Assembly: GCA_963773465.1 (NCBI GenBank)
Contig: CAVZBF010000001.1
Span: 1-64,000, forward strand
DNA length: 64,000 nt
Direction of reading: 5' to 3'
From: VBAS01 sp963773465
GTDB taxonomy: Bacteria > Bacteroidota > Bacteroidia > Chitinophagales > Chitinophagaceae
This document shows, one piece after another, positions 21,001-29,104 of this stretch. The position numbers were made by a program, and so were the translations under genes. Each line of letters begins with the position of its first letter. The stretch's first letter is position 1. A model generated the notes under the pieces. That model did no database searches. It worked only from the letters and a program-made list of their open reading frames with translations, and was not told the DNA's origin.

Positions 21001-21503
21001 TAAAAACATTTCCTGCTGACACGGTTGTATTTGCCGGCGATAAGTTTCAATTGGCAGCTACATCCGGTGCAACAAATTATACATGGAGCCCACCCGTTGG
21101 TTTAAGTGATCCTTTTATTGCAAACCCGGTTCTTACCGTCACATCCGATATTACATTTACAATAATAGCTAAAACTGCGGCCGGGTGCCGTGGTGACGGA
21201 ACAGTGAATGTAAAAGTTTTCCGGGGACCCGAGATCTATATGCCAACCGGGTTTACTCCAAACGGTGATGGAAAGAATGATATATTCAAACCATTTACTG
21301 TAGGTATAACCAAACTCAATTACTTTAAAGTGTATAATCGCTGGGGGCAATTACTTTATTCAACTGCAGATCTGAATGAAGGTTGGGACGGCCGGATCAA
21401 TGGCACAGATCAACGAACAAGTACTTATGTTTGGATGGTGCAGGGCGTGGCCCGTGATGGCAGGGTGATCACTAAAAAAGGCACGGTGACTTTGATAAGA
21501 TGA
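18078..21503 (+). CDS. SprB-repeat surface protein with gliding-type (T9SS type B) C-terminus
   Basis: A 1141-residue secreted adhesin-like protein. Signal peptide MRKYREVYIVFLFCLGTAGAYS. The N-terminal third is a globular, cysteine-rich region. About six tandem SprB-type repeats of 60-75 residues run from near residue 355 to 815, each with a pattern like YSLNGGPLQSSNVFTGLAAG then NYT and DxNGC. PKD-like segments with WSPATGLSS / WTPSSTLSN / WSPPVGLSD follow. The end, MPTGFTPNGDGKNDIFKP through YVWMVQG and GTVTLIR, is the gliding-motility-associated C-terminal domain used for type IX secretion. Probably surface attached or released. Frame intact despite the repeats. Confidence 0.92.
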   Translation: MRKYREVYIVFLFCLGTAGAYSQSCVSSNNNKVINFSCGLSCGNVTLSVPDLKTTSDYAVTTIPYNPYPYTTPLGNELTTLYADDVYSAKISLPFQFCFYDSVFSKVVVGSNGLMTFDTLNANCFNAWNITPIIPYALGTQCPPPLQQGGSYYPRATIMGAYSDLDPRLAASPPDRKIECRVEGTAPCRRFITSYYHIGVFGTTCGYSTPNTFQIVIYESTGIIEIFFEQKACSSSTNSGRAILGVQDWTQTKARAAAGKNAVAWNLQNEAYQFIPSGGASRFINSQLFTMSGSLVATATTSFAIPGSIGLTFPNICPSANSEQFVVRTSYTSCADPNTILLLEDTITINKTSTLGATATATNLNCTTGSTGTITVTVPPNSGVPPLQYSINGGPLQSSNVFTGLAVGNYTVFATDINGCSTTLNVIINRTGNLGVGYTSINSACAGLNTGSITILPPSVYTPIQYSINGGPPQTSNIFTGLAAGNYTISVTDAIGCTGSTNVTITQGGGVSAIFGTTPTSCSGTNNGSIVVMASGGTLPYQYSLNGGPLQSSNVFSGLAAGNYSIRVVDANGCNSTYPVSVAAGAPLNANVIKTNVSCNGAVDGTITVNISNGTPPYQYSLDNVTWQTSNVFTGLAPATYTVYYRDNNACSNSQSVSITQPAALSLTLTTQSPRCFGYNDASITAMPSGGTNPLQYSLDNVNWQGTNTFNNLSAGAYTVYCRDNNGCNTSRNVTITQPTALTATVVASDATCNGGADGQITVTANGGTSPYGYATTVPPLQPSNIFTVVPGTYLVMVVDANACVTTIPNVVVGLTNNLSLAASADVTICEGTSTQLDVTGNATQFSWSPATGLSSANIKNPVAKPTVTTQYIVTATFGQCSGKDTVVVNVNPAPLPDAGPDIEICYGQDYTLQGSGGIQYNWTPSSTLSNGALPNPIAVPKQTTIYSLQVIDASGCSSLAADQVIVTVTPPIIVKTFPADTVVFAGDKFQLAATSGATNYTWSPPVGLSDPFIANPVLTVTSDITFTIIAKTAAGCRGDGTVNVKVFRGPEIYMPTGFTPNGDGKNDIFKPFTVGITKLNYFKVYNRWGQLLYSTADLNEGWDGRINGTDQRTSTYVWMVQGVARDGRVITKKGTVTLIR

Positions 21504-21507
21504 AAGC

Positions 21508-21570
21508 ACAAGGTACAAGGCACACGGTACAAGGTACAAGGTACAAGGTACAAGGCACACGGTACAAGGT
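21508..21570 (+). repeat. Tandem heptamer array ACAAGGY (9 units)
   Basis: Nine perfect-length 7-base units, seven ACAAGGT/ACAAGGC and two ACACGGT, directly after the stop of the SprB-repeat gene. The same heptamer, in longer arrays, recurs at 30188-30306 and inverted at 30334-30361. Confidence 0.9.
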
Positions 21571-21688
21571 AGAAGATGTTTTCAACATTCATAATTCTGC
21601 GTTCTTTGTTACTTGTTCGTTATTCTTTCCCCCTTATTTTTGCCCCCGCCAAACGAGAGGCCCCTGATTGCTCAATAGAATTACAAAA

Positions 21689-21728
21689 GATGAATGGAGC
21701 GTCGCAAGTAAAGTTTAATAGTAGCACT
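21689..21728 (+). repeat. Dispersed element right end (copy B)
   Basis: GATGAATGGAGCGTCGCAA followed by AATAGTAGCACT, matching the right ends of the elements at 15280 and 56121. ATTGCTCAATAG about 20 bases before it also recurs in copy C as ATTGCTCAGTAG. It ends 38 bases before the purA start. Confidence 0.6.
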
Positions 21729-21766
21729 CAGCCGGTAAAAAAAATAATTTATAATATTCAACACAA

Positions 21767-23032
21767 ATGATCGATGTAATTCTTGGTTTGCAGTGGGGTG
21801 ATGAGGGAAAAGGAAAGATCGTAGATTTTTTTGCTTCGAAGTATGACTTGATCGCCCGCTTCCAGGGCGGGCCGAATGCAGGACATACTTTATTCGTGGG
21901 GGATAAAAAAGTTGTACTGCACCAGATACCTTCCGGTGTTTTTCATGCAAATACTATAAACCTCATCGGTAATGGTGTGGTGCTTGATCCTGTCACGTTG
22001 AAAAAAGAATGTGACACTGTTTCATCATTTGGCATCGATCTGAAAAAAAATCTTTTTGTTTCGGAAAGAACTCACCTGATCCTTCCTACCCATCGTGCAT
22101 TGGACAAAGCTTCGGAGATGTCCAAAGGGCATGACAAAATTGGCTCGACACTAAAAGGTATTGGACCAACTTACATGGATAAAACCGGAAGGAATGGGTT
22201 AAGGGTTGGCGATCTGATCCGTGCGGACTTCAAGCCTGCTTATGATAAACTGGTTAATAAACACCGTCAATTGCTTGATGGATATTCCTTTGAGGAAGAT
22301 ATTTCTGTATGGGAAAAAGATTTTTTTGACGGGGTGGAATTCTTAAAAAGTTTGAATATTGTTTCGGGCGAATATTTTATTAATGATCATTTGTCAGCAG
22401 GAAAAAGGATTTTAGCCGAAGGAGCCCAGGGCAGCATGCTTGATATTGACTTCGGAACATTCCCTTTTGTCACTTCATCAAATACAATAACGGCGGGTGT
22501 TTGCAGCGGACTTGGTGTAGCCCCGCAAAAAATAAAAGATGTGATGGGGGTAACGAAAGCGTATTGTACCCGTGTTGGCGGCGGACCTTTTCCCACTGAA
22601 CTGGATGATGCAACCGGTGAAGAATTAAGAAAGATCGGAAAAGAATTTGGAGCGACCACCGGGCGGCCACGCCGTTGCGGCTGGATCGATCTTGTTGCTT
22701 TGAAATTTGCCTGTATGATAAACGGGGTGACAAAAATTGTCATGACAAAAGCCGATGTGCTGGATTCTTTTAATGAATTACAAGTTTGCACAGCATATAA
22801 CGCCGATGGAAATAACACGGAGGAAGTTCCCTACCAGATGACGGGAATCAACTTAAAACCTGTGTACAAAAGTTTCAAAGGATGGAACACTGATTCTACT
22901 GTTTTAAAAGTTGAAAAAGAATTGCCCGCAGCCATGCAGCAATATGTACAATTTATTAATCAATACCTGGGAGTAAAGGTGAATTATATTTCCAACGGAC
23001 CGGGCAGAGACCAGATAGTTTCCCTATCTTGA
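21767..23032 (+). CDS. purA: Adenylosuccinate synthetase
   Basis: Joins IMP and aspartate with GTP to give adenylosuccinate, the first committed step to AMP. 421 residues, intact. The P-loop-like GLQWGDEGKGKIVDFFA is at residues 6-22; His41-type NAGHTLFV, GSTLKGIGPTYMDKTGRNG, EGAQGSMLDIDFGTFPFVTSS, GRPRRCGWIDLV and the C-terminal GTP-binding ISNGPGRDQIV are all present. The upstream region carries a heptamer array and a dispersed element; no classical promoter could be fixed. Confidence 0.97.
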   Translation: MIDVILGLQWGDEGKGKIVDFFASKYDLIARFQGGPNAGHTLFVGDKKVVLHQIPSGVFHANTINLIGNGVVLDPVTLKKECDTVSSFGIDLKKNLFVSERTHLILPTHRALDKASEMSKGHDKIGSTLKGIGPTYMDKTGRNGLRVGDLIRADFKPAYDKLVNKHRQLLDGYSFEEDISVWEKDFFDGVEFLKSLNIVSGEYFINDHLSAGKRILAEGAQGSMLDIDFGTFPFVTSSNTITAGVCSGLGVAPQKIKDVMGVTKAYCTRVGGGPFPTELDDATGEELRKIGKEFGATTGRPRRCGWIDLVALKFACMINGVTKIVMTKADVLDSFNELQVCTAYNADGNNTEEVPYQMTGINLKPVYKSFKGWNTDSTVLKVEKELPAAMQQYVQFINQYLGVKVNYISNGPGRDQIVSLS

Positions 23033-23114
23033 AAAAGAACTGCAAAAAATAATTGCAAAAATTTGGAAGTTTTAAAACTTCGCTGAAATTTTACATTGAT
23101 TAATTTATTGGAAT

Positions 23115-23555
23115 ATGACAATGAAATCTGGTAAAGGAAAAAAACCTGGCGACAATCATACGCCATCTTCCGGTAATGAGGATAAAAAAGCTTCACCAAA
23201 ATCAAAGAAGCACGAAGAAGTAGATGATGATGATGACGAACTGGAAGATGAAGAAGTGGAAGTAAAGCCTTCTAAAAAAGGAAGCAAACCTGCCGCTGCA
23301 AAAAAAGCAAGCGATGATGACGACGATGACGATGCCGAAGATGAACCGGATGATTGGGAAAAACCTGAGGAGGAAGAAGAGTGGGATCCTGACTTTGATG
23401 AATTCGATATTCCTGCTTCTAAAACAAAAAAAGCTTCCGGTGGCGGAGGAAAGAAAGGTAAAGAAGAAGAAGAGGATTTTAAAGTGGATGATGAGTTTAA
23501 GGAGATGGGTCTTTATAACGACAGTTACGAAGAAGATGAAGATGATGATTACTAA
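23115..23555 (+). CDS. Highly acidic low-complexity protein
   Basis: A 146-residue protein of lysine-rich and aspartate/glutamate-rich blocks (DDDDDELEDEE near residue 38; a longer D run near 67), with only a few hydrophobic residues (WEKPEEEEEWDPDFDEFDIP; EMGLYNDSYEEDEDDDY at the end). It is probably disordered and strongly negative. The ending resembles acidic tails that bind basic partners. It lies 82 bases after purA and 26 bases before pabB on the same strand. I do not know its function; the balanced codon use and position in an operon favour a real gene. Confidence 0.65.
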   Translation: MTMKSGKGKKPGDNHTPSSGNEDKKASPKSKKHEEVDDDDDELEDEEVEVKPSKKGSKPAAAKKASDDDDDDDAEDEPDDWEKPEEEEEWDPDFDEFDIPASKTKKASGGGGKKGKEEEEDFKVDDEFKEMGLYNDSYEEDEDDDY

Positions 23556-23581
23556 AAGATTTTTATTTCCCGTTTTATATT

Positions 23582-24883
23582 TTGAGCGCAACCAATACTA
23601 ACTGCATTTTTACAATCACAGATCTTGAGAATGCAAAGAAAAAAATGCTAAGCTGGGTAAACCAGTTTAGCATTTTTTGTTTTCTCGACAATCATCGCTA
23701 CCAAACCAATTATCATACTGTCGAATGCCTGCTGGCAGTTGGCAGTAAAAAGAATTTCATGGCAAAGCCGGGTCATGCATTAAGTGATCTTCAGGTTTTT
23801 TTGAATGAAAAACCGCGATGGCTTTTTGGCCATTTAGGGTATGATCTGAAAAATGAAACGGAAGACATTCGTTCAATACATCCTGATAAGCTGGGATTCC
23901 CTGCTATTTTTTTCTTTGAACCAACGATCGTCATCAGGCTTTCAGAAAATGAAATGGAGATTGAGGCTGAGGATGAGGTTGAGGCCGGGAAAGTTTTTTC
24001 AGAGATCATGGCTACCGGCTACCGGATGCCGGATAAAAATTCCCACTTACAGATCAGGCAACGGGTATCAAAGCAGGAATACCTTGATACGATCGATAAA
24101 CTAAAAAAGCATATTCTCCGCGGCGATTGTTATGAAATAAATTATTGCAAGGAGTTTTTTGCAGAAAATGCGATTGTTGATCCGTTATCAATTTATCAAA
24201 AGCTCAGCAGCACTTCACCCAATCCTTTTTCTGCTTTGTATAAACTGGATGACAAGTGGCTGATATGTGCAAGCCCTGAAAGGTTTTTAAAAAAAGAAGG
24301 TGATAAAATTTTATCTCAACCGATCAAAGGAACATCCTCAAGATTTTTGCAGAATATAAATAAAGATGAAAAAAGCAAACATGATCTTTTTATAAGTGAA
24401 AAGGACCGTTCGGAAAATGTGATGGTGGTGGATCTTGTACGCAACGATCTTGCCCGTGTATGCAAAGAAGGAACAGTAAAAGTGGATGAGCTGTTTGGTA
24501 TTTATTCTTTTCCGCAGGTACACCAGATGATATCAACAGTAAGCGGTGAGTTGAACGATGGAATTTCCTTTACAGAAATAATCAAAGCAACTTTCCCGAT
24601 GGGTTCTATGACAGGTGCACCGAAAAGAAAAGTGCTGGAGCTGATCGATAAATATGAAAGATCGGGAAGAGGGATTTTTTCCGGAGCAGTAGGTTATATC
24701 ACTCCCGGAAATGATTTTGATTTTAATGTTGTGATCAGAAGTATTATGTATAATGCTTCTGAAAAATATCTTTCTTTTATGGCCGGCTCCGGTATTACTT
24801 TTTATAGTGATCCGGAGAAAGAATATGAAGAGTGTTTAATGAAAGCGGAGGCGATGAGGGGAGCAGTAAGCGGAATGAATTGA
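23582..24883 (+). CDS. pabB: Aminodeoxychorismate synthase component I (PabB-like)
   Basis: Chorismate-binding enzyme making 4-amino-4-deoxychorismate for folate. Landmarks: GDCYEINYCKEFF, SPERFLKK, QPIKGTSSR, SENVMVVDLVRNDLARVC, FPMGSMTGAPKRKVLELID and SGITFYSDPEKEYEECLMKAEAMR. 433 residues if the TTG at 23582 is the start; the first internal ATG is 23645. Family-like sequence (LSWVNQFSIFCFLDNHRY) begins at that ATG, so a start at 23645 cannot be excluded. A 17 bp terminator-like hairpin lies exactly over this region. A 75-base degenerate copy of the 3' end occurs at 25917-25993. Confidence 0.88.
   Translation: MSATNTNCIFTITDLENAKKKMLSWVNQFSIFCFLDNHRYQTNYHTVECLLAVGSKKNFMAKPGHALSDLQVFLNEKPRWLFGHLGYDLKNETEDIRSIHPDKLGFPAIFFFEPTIVIRLSENEMEIEAEDEVEAGKVFSEIMATGYRMPDKNSHLQIRQRVSKQEYLDTIDKLKKHILRGDCYEINYCKEFFAENAIVDPLSIYQKLSSTSPNPFSALYKLDDKWLICASPERFLKKEGDKILSQPIKGTSSRFLQNINKDEKSKHDLFISEKDRSENVMVVDLVRNDLARVCKEGTVKVDELFGIYSFPQVHQMISTVSGELNDGISFTEIIKATFPMGSMTGAPKRKVLELIDKYERSGRGIFSGAVGYITPGNDFDFNVVIRSIMYNASEKYLSFMAGSGITFYSDPEKEYEECLMKAEAMRGAVSGMN
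23640..23678 (+). promoter_or_regulatory. Terminator-like hairpin in the 5' coding part of pabB
   Basis: Left arm 23640-23656 and right arm 23662-23678 pair over 17 positions (one G-U), with loop GTAAA. The left arm starts with six A and the right arm ends in six T. As RNA this is a textbook intrinsic terminator, in either direction, yet it encodes the conserved MLSWVNQFSIF segment. It could terminate the purA/acidic-protein transcript or act as an attenuator of pabB. Confidence 0.65.
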
Positions 24884-25340
24884 AAATTTTTTATAGCAAT
24901 AATATGCTGAACCGCCAAACCTGGGTCACTATTTTTGTTTGCAGGACCCAACGACATAGTTTATTTTCCTGCAGCTTCAAATTCTTTCGATGCCATGTTT
25001 TATGGTTTGCTTACCGCCCTATTTGCAACTTTCACAGTACCTGATACTCAGGCTGCCGACTCGCCACATTGCATTTATAGGTGTGACTGAGCCATTTATC
25101 GATTCCGAATCTGCAATAGAATTATCCAAATCTTTTGCACAAAGAAAGAATACCTGCCTTAACTCGGCTTGTTGGGTATGCTCATAAATTTTAAGCTGGT
25201 AAAACTGTACATCCTTTACTGACAAAATCAGGATTCATACGAACTTCCTCTTTTCCGTGAAAATTTCTATTTTGTATGTTTAACCATAAGGACAATGCAG
25301 TCTTGTTTTTTTATTAAAGTTTCATATCAGCAAAAGGAAT
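24884..25340. other. 457-base region without a convincing gene
   Basis: A minus-strand open frame at 25019-25225 (68 residues, helical, YQLKIYEHTQQAELRQVFFL) looks somewhat protein-like but has no recognisable family and no neighbours on its strand. It may be a gene remnant. Nothing else was identified. Confidence 0.4.
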
Positions 25341-25865
25341 TTGAAAAAATTATTTTTGTTCCAGGCAGCAATGTTTTTATTTATCTTTCTTTCGGGTCAG
25401 GTTTCCGTTATCAAAATAATGGGGAAAAATGCGGATGGATATAAAGCAGGTACTGGTATATTTTATTCTTTTGATTTACCGGTAAACCCGGTGGAAAATA
25501 ATAGTGTCATCTTTGAGTTATTCGATTTTGGAAATTTTTATGTCAAAAACAATTCCGGGAAAGAACCAACTGCTTATTTATCCGTTAAAGGAGGTTTCCG
25601 GCATATTTTTAACAGGGAAGGTAAAACCGGTTTTTTTATAGAACCACAGGCGGGTTATTGCTGGACAAAATCAGATAAATCTTATTTAAACATTCAGGGG
25701 GGACTTGCCCTGGCCATTGTTACCGGTTATTCGCAGGAAGTAGGGTTTAGCGGAAACAGTCTTGTTTTCGGATTCAAATATGAAATGGATTTACCCGGCA
25801 GCGACAAACAATTTAATATGATTGGTTTTCGATTTGCTTTCAATTACAACTTTAAAGGAAACTGA
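25341..25865 (+). CDS. Small outer-membrane beta-barrel-like protein
   Basis: Starts with TTG (no ATG precedes the signal peptide; the first in-frame ATG is inside it). 174 residues with signal sequence KKLFLFQAAMFLFIFLSG. The mature part alternates polar and hydrophobic residues in short strands (GFRHIFNREGKTGFFIEPQAG, LALAIVTGYSQ, SLVFGFKYEMDL) and ends MIGFRFAFNYNFKGN, as in small eight-strand barrels. Specific function unknown. Confidence 0.62.
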   Translation: MKKLFLFQAAMFLFIFLSGQVSVIKIMGKNADGYKAGTGIFYSFDLPVNPVENNSVIFELFDFGNFYVKNNSGKEPTAYLSVKGGFRHIFNREGKTGFFIEPQAGYCWTKSDKSYLNIQGGLALAIVTGYSQEVGFSGNSLVFGFKYEMDLPGSDKQFNMIGFRFAFNYNFKGN

Positions 25866-25916
25866 GTTTAAACGGTTATCATAATCACACTATTTTTTTC
25901 TGCAAATAAATCGAAG

Positions 25917-25993
25917 ATTGATTCTGGTAGCGATGCTGAAAAGGCTATGAAGAATGTTTACTGAAAGCTGAAGCGATGCGAGGAAGGTTGTGA
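25917..25993 (+). pseudogene. Remnant of a second pabB 3' end
   Basis: Translates, with one base missing near 25943, as IDSGSDAEK then GYEECLLKAEAMRGRL-stop. The end of pabB (24812-24883) reads SDPEKEYEECLMKAEAMRGA. The DNA matches over TATGAAGA-TGTTTA-TGAAAGC with scattered third-position changes, so it descends from a diverged homologue, not a recent duplication. No other part of a pabB gene is visible nearby. Confidence 0.7.
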
Positions 25994-26042
25994 TGGAAAT
26001 CAGATGATTGTTCTGATTTTTAATAAATATTTTTAGCGCAAA

Positions 26043-26483
26043 ATGAGAATTGAAAATAAAATTCTTTCGGAGTCGGGAAGCAGTGTTGATGATGAACAAA
26101 AATTGAAAGAATTTGAGCTTTCAATGGCTATAAAAATACCAAACGAGCTAAGGGATTTAATTAAAAAAGGAAAAATTGTGTTTGAGAAAAAAACATTTTT
26201 AAGAATAGTTGATGAAAGCTTTAAGCAAGAAATGACTTTGGAGTCAATTTTTTCTATTAACGAAATCATAAAAGGAATGGATTTTATGAGCGATGAAGAA
26301 GAATTTATTAAAAATAAACTACTACTTTTTGGAGAAACTTTAGGAAGTCCAATCGTATGTATTGGAGTAGGTAAAAATAATTACGGGTTTGTGTATGTTT
26401 TTGATTGGGATTTTGGAATAACCAAAATCTCTGATTCATTTGCTCAATTTGTCAATTCACTAAAATCAAATAAAACTACTTAG
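26043..26483 (+). CDS. SMI1/KNR4 (SUKH) family protein
   Basis: A 146-residue cytoplasmic protein with the SUKH pattern: FELSMAIKIPNELRDLIKKG, then LLLFGETLGSPIVCIGVGKNNYGFVYVFD and the ending ISDSFAQFVNSL. SUKH proteins often neutralise polymorphic toxins, but there is no toxin gene beside this one. The gene is visibly more AT-rich than its neighbours, which suggests acquisition. Its 3' end overlaps that of the convergent transglycosylase gene by eight bases. It follows the pabB remnant by 50 bases, so this site appears to be a rearrangement spot. Confidence 0.68.
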   Translation: MRIENKILSESGSSVDDEQKLKEFELSMAIKIPNELRDLIKKGKIVFEKKTFLRIVDESFKQEMTLESIFSINEIIKGMDFMSDEEEFIKNKLLLFGETLGSPIVCIGVGKNNYGFVYVFDWDFGITKISDSFAQFVNSLKSNKTT

Positions 26484-27585
26484 TAGGTTTTTTATCTGTA
26501 CTTGTTTTAGCAGGCGTAGAAATCGACTGCTTAAAATTATCCAGCATTATCTGCAGACTTTCATTGAGGATATCATAACGCTTTGCCATAAATAGATCCA
26601 TCTTGTCAAAAGGCAATCTTAATTCATATTTACCATTGTGAGTGATCAGCTTATCAAAGTCGGGATTATAGCGATTGAATTCTGTGATGGAGAAAGTGAT
26701 ATGTTTTGTAATTACCGCTGAGTTATACCTGCCGCTGATCGCCTGCACTTTTGAATTTGTCAATTCAACTTCAGTTAAATTCTTTGCGGCCGGATTTACA
26801 TTGGATGCCTGCCGCAAAAGATTTGTTTCATCTTTTGTCAATGTTGTAATACCGCCATCGCCTTCCATAATATAATGCGTGGCAATAAATTTTTTTACAT
26901 GATCTCTTGATTCAGCAGGTAAATAATGCTGCAGGTCCCAGAAATTTTTGCTTTTGCTTTTTCTTATCGCAGCATCAACATTTCCCGGGCCGCCATTGTA
27001 AGCTGCAATCACGAGTAACCAATCATTGTACATGTTGAATAACTCACTCAAATATTTTGCAGCCGCATGTGTGCTTTTGTAATAATCAGTCCTTTCATCA
27101 ATGTAGTCATTAACCTTTAACCCAAACTTGCGGCCGGTAGCGGGCATGAATTGCCAGGGGCCAACAGCGCCTGCCCATGATACGGCGTATGTTTTCAAAT
27201 ATGATTCAATAACTGCGAGATACTTCAGTTCTCTTGGAAGGCTATGATAATTTAGTACTGCATCGATCATATCAAAGTATGGGCGACCCCAGCCTTTAAG
27301 GTTTTCCAAACCTTTCCTGTGTCTTTTCATATAATCATCAACAAAGGTTATAGCGCGGGGATTTAATTGTACCTGGCTCAGGCCTTCTTCTTCGGGTTTG
27401 CTAACATAAAGACTTCTAAAACCTGTTTTGGGATCATTGGCAATTACAACCGGAGCAATTGTTGAATCTGCCGGTTGGTTGTTTAACCGTGATCTCGAAA
27501 GATCCCTGATTGAATCTGTAGCTGCCTGTTGCGCAGTGACCGTTAAAGCCAAACTAAACAGAGATATGATAAATAAAAAACGCAT
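26476..27585 (-). CDS. Membrane-associated lytic murein transglycosylase (MltD-like)
   Basis: Secreted lysozyme-fold enzyme that cleaves peptidoglycan to anhydro-muropeptides. Signal peptide MRFLFIISLFSLALTVTAQ. SLT domain at about residues 105-225: catalytic Glu in VIESYLKTYAVSWAGAVG, then PWQFMPATGRKFGL, YIDERTDYYKSTHAAAKYL, and LVIAAYNGGPGNVDAAI. The C-terminal part is an unassigned domain in place of the LysM repeats usual for MltD. The start codon overlaps the gatA stop by one base (TAATG), so the two are translationally coupled. Confidence 0.88.
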   Translation of the reverse strand: MRFLFIISLFSLALTVTAQQAATDSIRDLSRSRLNNQPADSTIAPVVIANDPKTGFRSLYVSKPEEEGLSQVQLNPRAITFVDDYMKRHRKGLENLKGWGRPYFDMIDAVLNYHSLPRELKYLAVIESYLKTYAVSWAGAVGPWQFMPATGRKFGLKVNDYIDERTDYYKSTHAAAKYLSELFNMYNDWLLVIAAYNGGPGNVDAAIRKSKSKNFWDLQHYLPAESRDHVKKFIATHYIMEGDGGITTLTKDETNLLRQASNVNPAAKNLTEVELTNSKVQAISGRYNSAVITKHITFSITEFNRYNPDFDKLITHNGKYELRLPFDKMDLFMAKRYDILNESLQIMLDNFKQSISTPAKTSTDKKPTK

Positions 27586-29048
27586 TAGTATTTTTTCGCT
27601 AAAGAAGCCCGCCCGTTAGCGGATAACTGCATCAATTTTTCTGACGCCTGCAACAAAGATAGCTCGTTAAACTGTTTTGCCATTAATTGAATACCAAAGG
27701 GCATACCATTTGAATGTTTAAAAAGAGGTAACGATATACCCGGAATACCAGTAAGATTTGCAAAAACCGTATAAATATCTGCGAGATACATTGCAATCGG
27801 GTCATCGGTTTTCTCGCCTATCTTAAATGCAACAGATGGTGATGTTGGCATAAGAATAAAATCAAAATCACTGAAAACCAACTCTGTTTTTTCAACAAGC
27901 TTGCGTCTTACTTTTTGCGCTTTGGTAAAATACGCATCGTAATAACCGGTGCTTAATACAAATGTGCCCAACATGATCCTTCGTTTCACTTCTTTACCAA
28001 AACCTTCACTCCTGTTATGCTTGTAAAACTCTGTTAAATCATTTGAATGTGTTGAAGAACGATAGCCATATCGCACGCCATCGTATCGTGAAAGATTAGA
28101 AGAGGCTTCAGCCGTTGTAAGAATATAATAGGCCGGAACTATATAATCGAGGTATTCAAAGGATAAAGCAGTTACTTCATCACCTTGTTCTTTTATTTGT
28201 TGAATAAGATCTTTTATTCCGTCAGCAATTTCTTTATCAAGAGATGGATGCTCCAATGTTTCTTTAAAATAGGCGAAGCGAATTTTTTTTTCTTCTTTGA
28301 ATGTTATTGAATATTTCTCAACAGGCTTCTGAGAAACGGTGCTGTCATAGTTATCAGCACCCGCCATTACTTCTAAAACTATGCTGGCGTCTTCCACATT
28401 GTTTGCAAAAATTCCAATTTGATCGAAAGAGGAAGCATAAGCGATCAATCCATATCTTGATATGCGGCCATAAGTTGGTTTTAATCCAACGATACCGCAA
28501 AAATCTGCCGGCTGACGAACAGAACCACCGGTATCACTTCCAAGCGATACCATGCATAGCCTTGCCTGGACCGCAACTGCAGAACCCCCGGAAGAACCTC
28601 CCGGAACTCTTGTTTCATCGGCTGCATTCAACACATTTCCATACGCTGAATTTTCGTTGGTTGAGCCCATAGCAAATTCATCACAATTGCAAACACCGAT
28701 AATGATGGCTTCTTCCTGCAAAAGTTTTTCAACAGCTGTTGCCGAATAAAGCGACGTAAAATTTTTCAGAATGCCCGACGCCGCAGATAGCGGATGATCC
28801 TTATAGCAAATAACATCTTTGATAGCGATCACCACGCCATGAAGTTTTCCAATGCCGTTTCCCTGCCCTCGTTTTTTGTCAAGCTCTGCAGCTTTCTGCA
28901 ATGCTTCATCTGCAAATACATGGACGAATGCATTCAGATGTTTGTTTTTTGCAATGCGGGATAAGTAATGACGAACAGCTTCCGTACAGGAAATTATGCC
29001 CTGTGTTATATCAAATTGGTATTGCTTAATAGAGGTATACTCAAACAA
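27585..29048 (-). CDS. gatA: Asp-tRNA(Asn)/Glu-tRNA(Gln) amidotransferase subunit A
   Basis: Amidase subunit that releases ammonia from glutamine for transamidation of misacylated tRNA. The Ser-cisSer-Lys catalytic set is visible as Lys77 (VIAIKDV), Ser152 (GGSSGGSAVA) and Ser176 (SDTGGSVRQP). The downstream CGIVGLKPTYGRISRYGLIAY is characteristic of GatA rather than of other amidases. 487 residues, intact. gatB and gatC are not in the window. It is coupled to the following transglycosylase gene, an unusual partner. Confidence 0.94.
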   Translation of the reverse strand: MFEYTSIKQYQFDITQGIISCTEAVRHYLSRIAKNKHLNAFVHVFADEALQKAAELDKKRGQGNGIGKLHGVVIAIKDVICYKDHPLSAASGILKNFTSLYSATAVEKLLQEEAIIIGVCNCDEFAMGSTNENSAYGNVLNAADETRVPGGSSGGSAVAVQARLCMVSLGSDTGGSVRQPADFCGIVGLKPTYGRISRYGLIAYASSFDQIGIFANNVEDASIVLEVMAGADNYDSTVSQKPVEKYSITFKEEKKIRFAYFKETLEHPSLDKEIADGIKDLIQQIKEQGDEVTALSFEYLDYIVPAYYILTTAEASSNLSRYDGVRYGYRSSTHSNDLTEFYKHNRSEGFGKEVKRRIMLGTFVLSTGYYDAYFTKAQKVRRKLVEKTELVFSDFDFILMPTSPSVAFKIGEKTDDPIAMYLADIYTVFANLTGIPGISLPLFKHSNGMPFGIQLMAKQFNELSLLQASEKLMQLSANGRASLAKKY

Positions 29049-29104
29049 AAGCGGAAGCTTTTATTAAATGAGAAGATAAAAATTGTAATGTTTTTACTGT
29101 ACGA

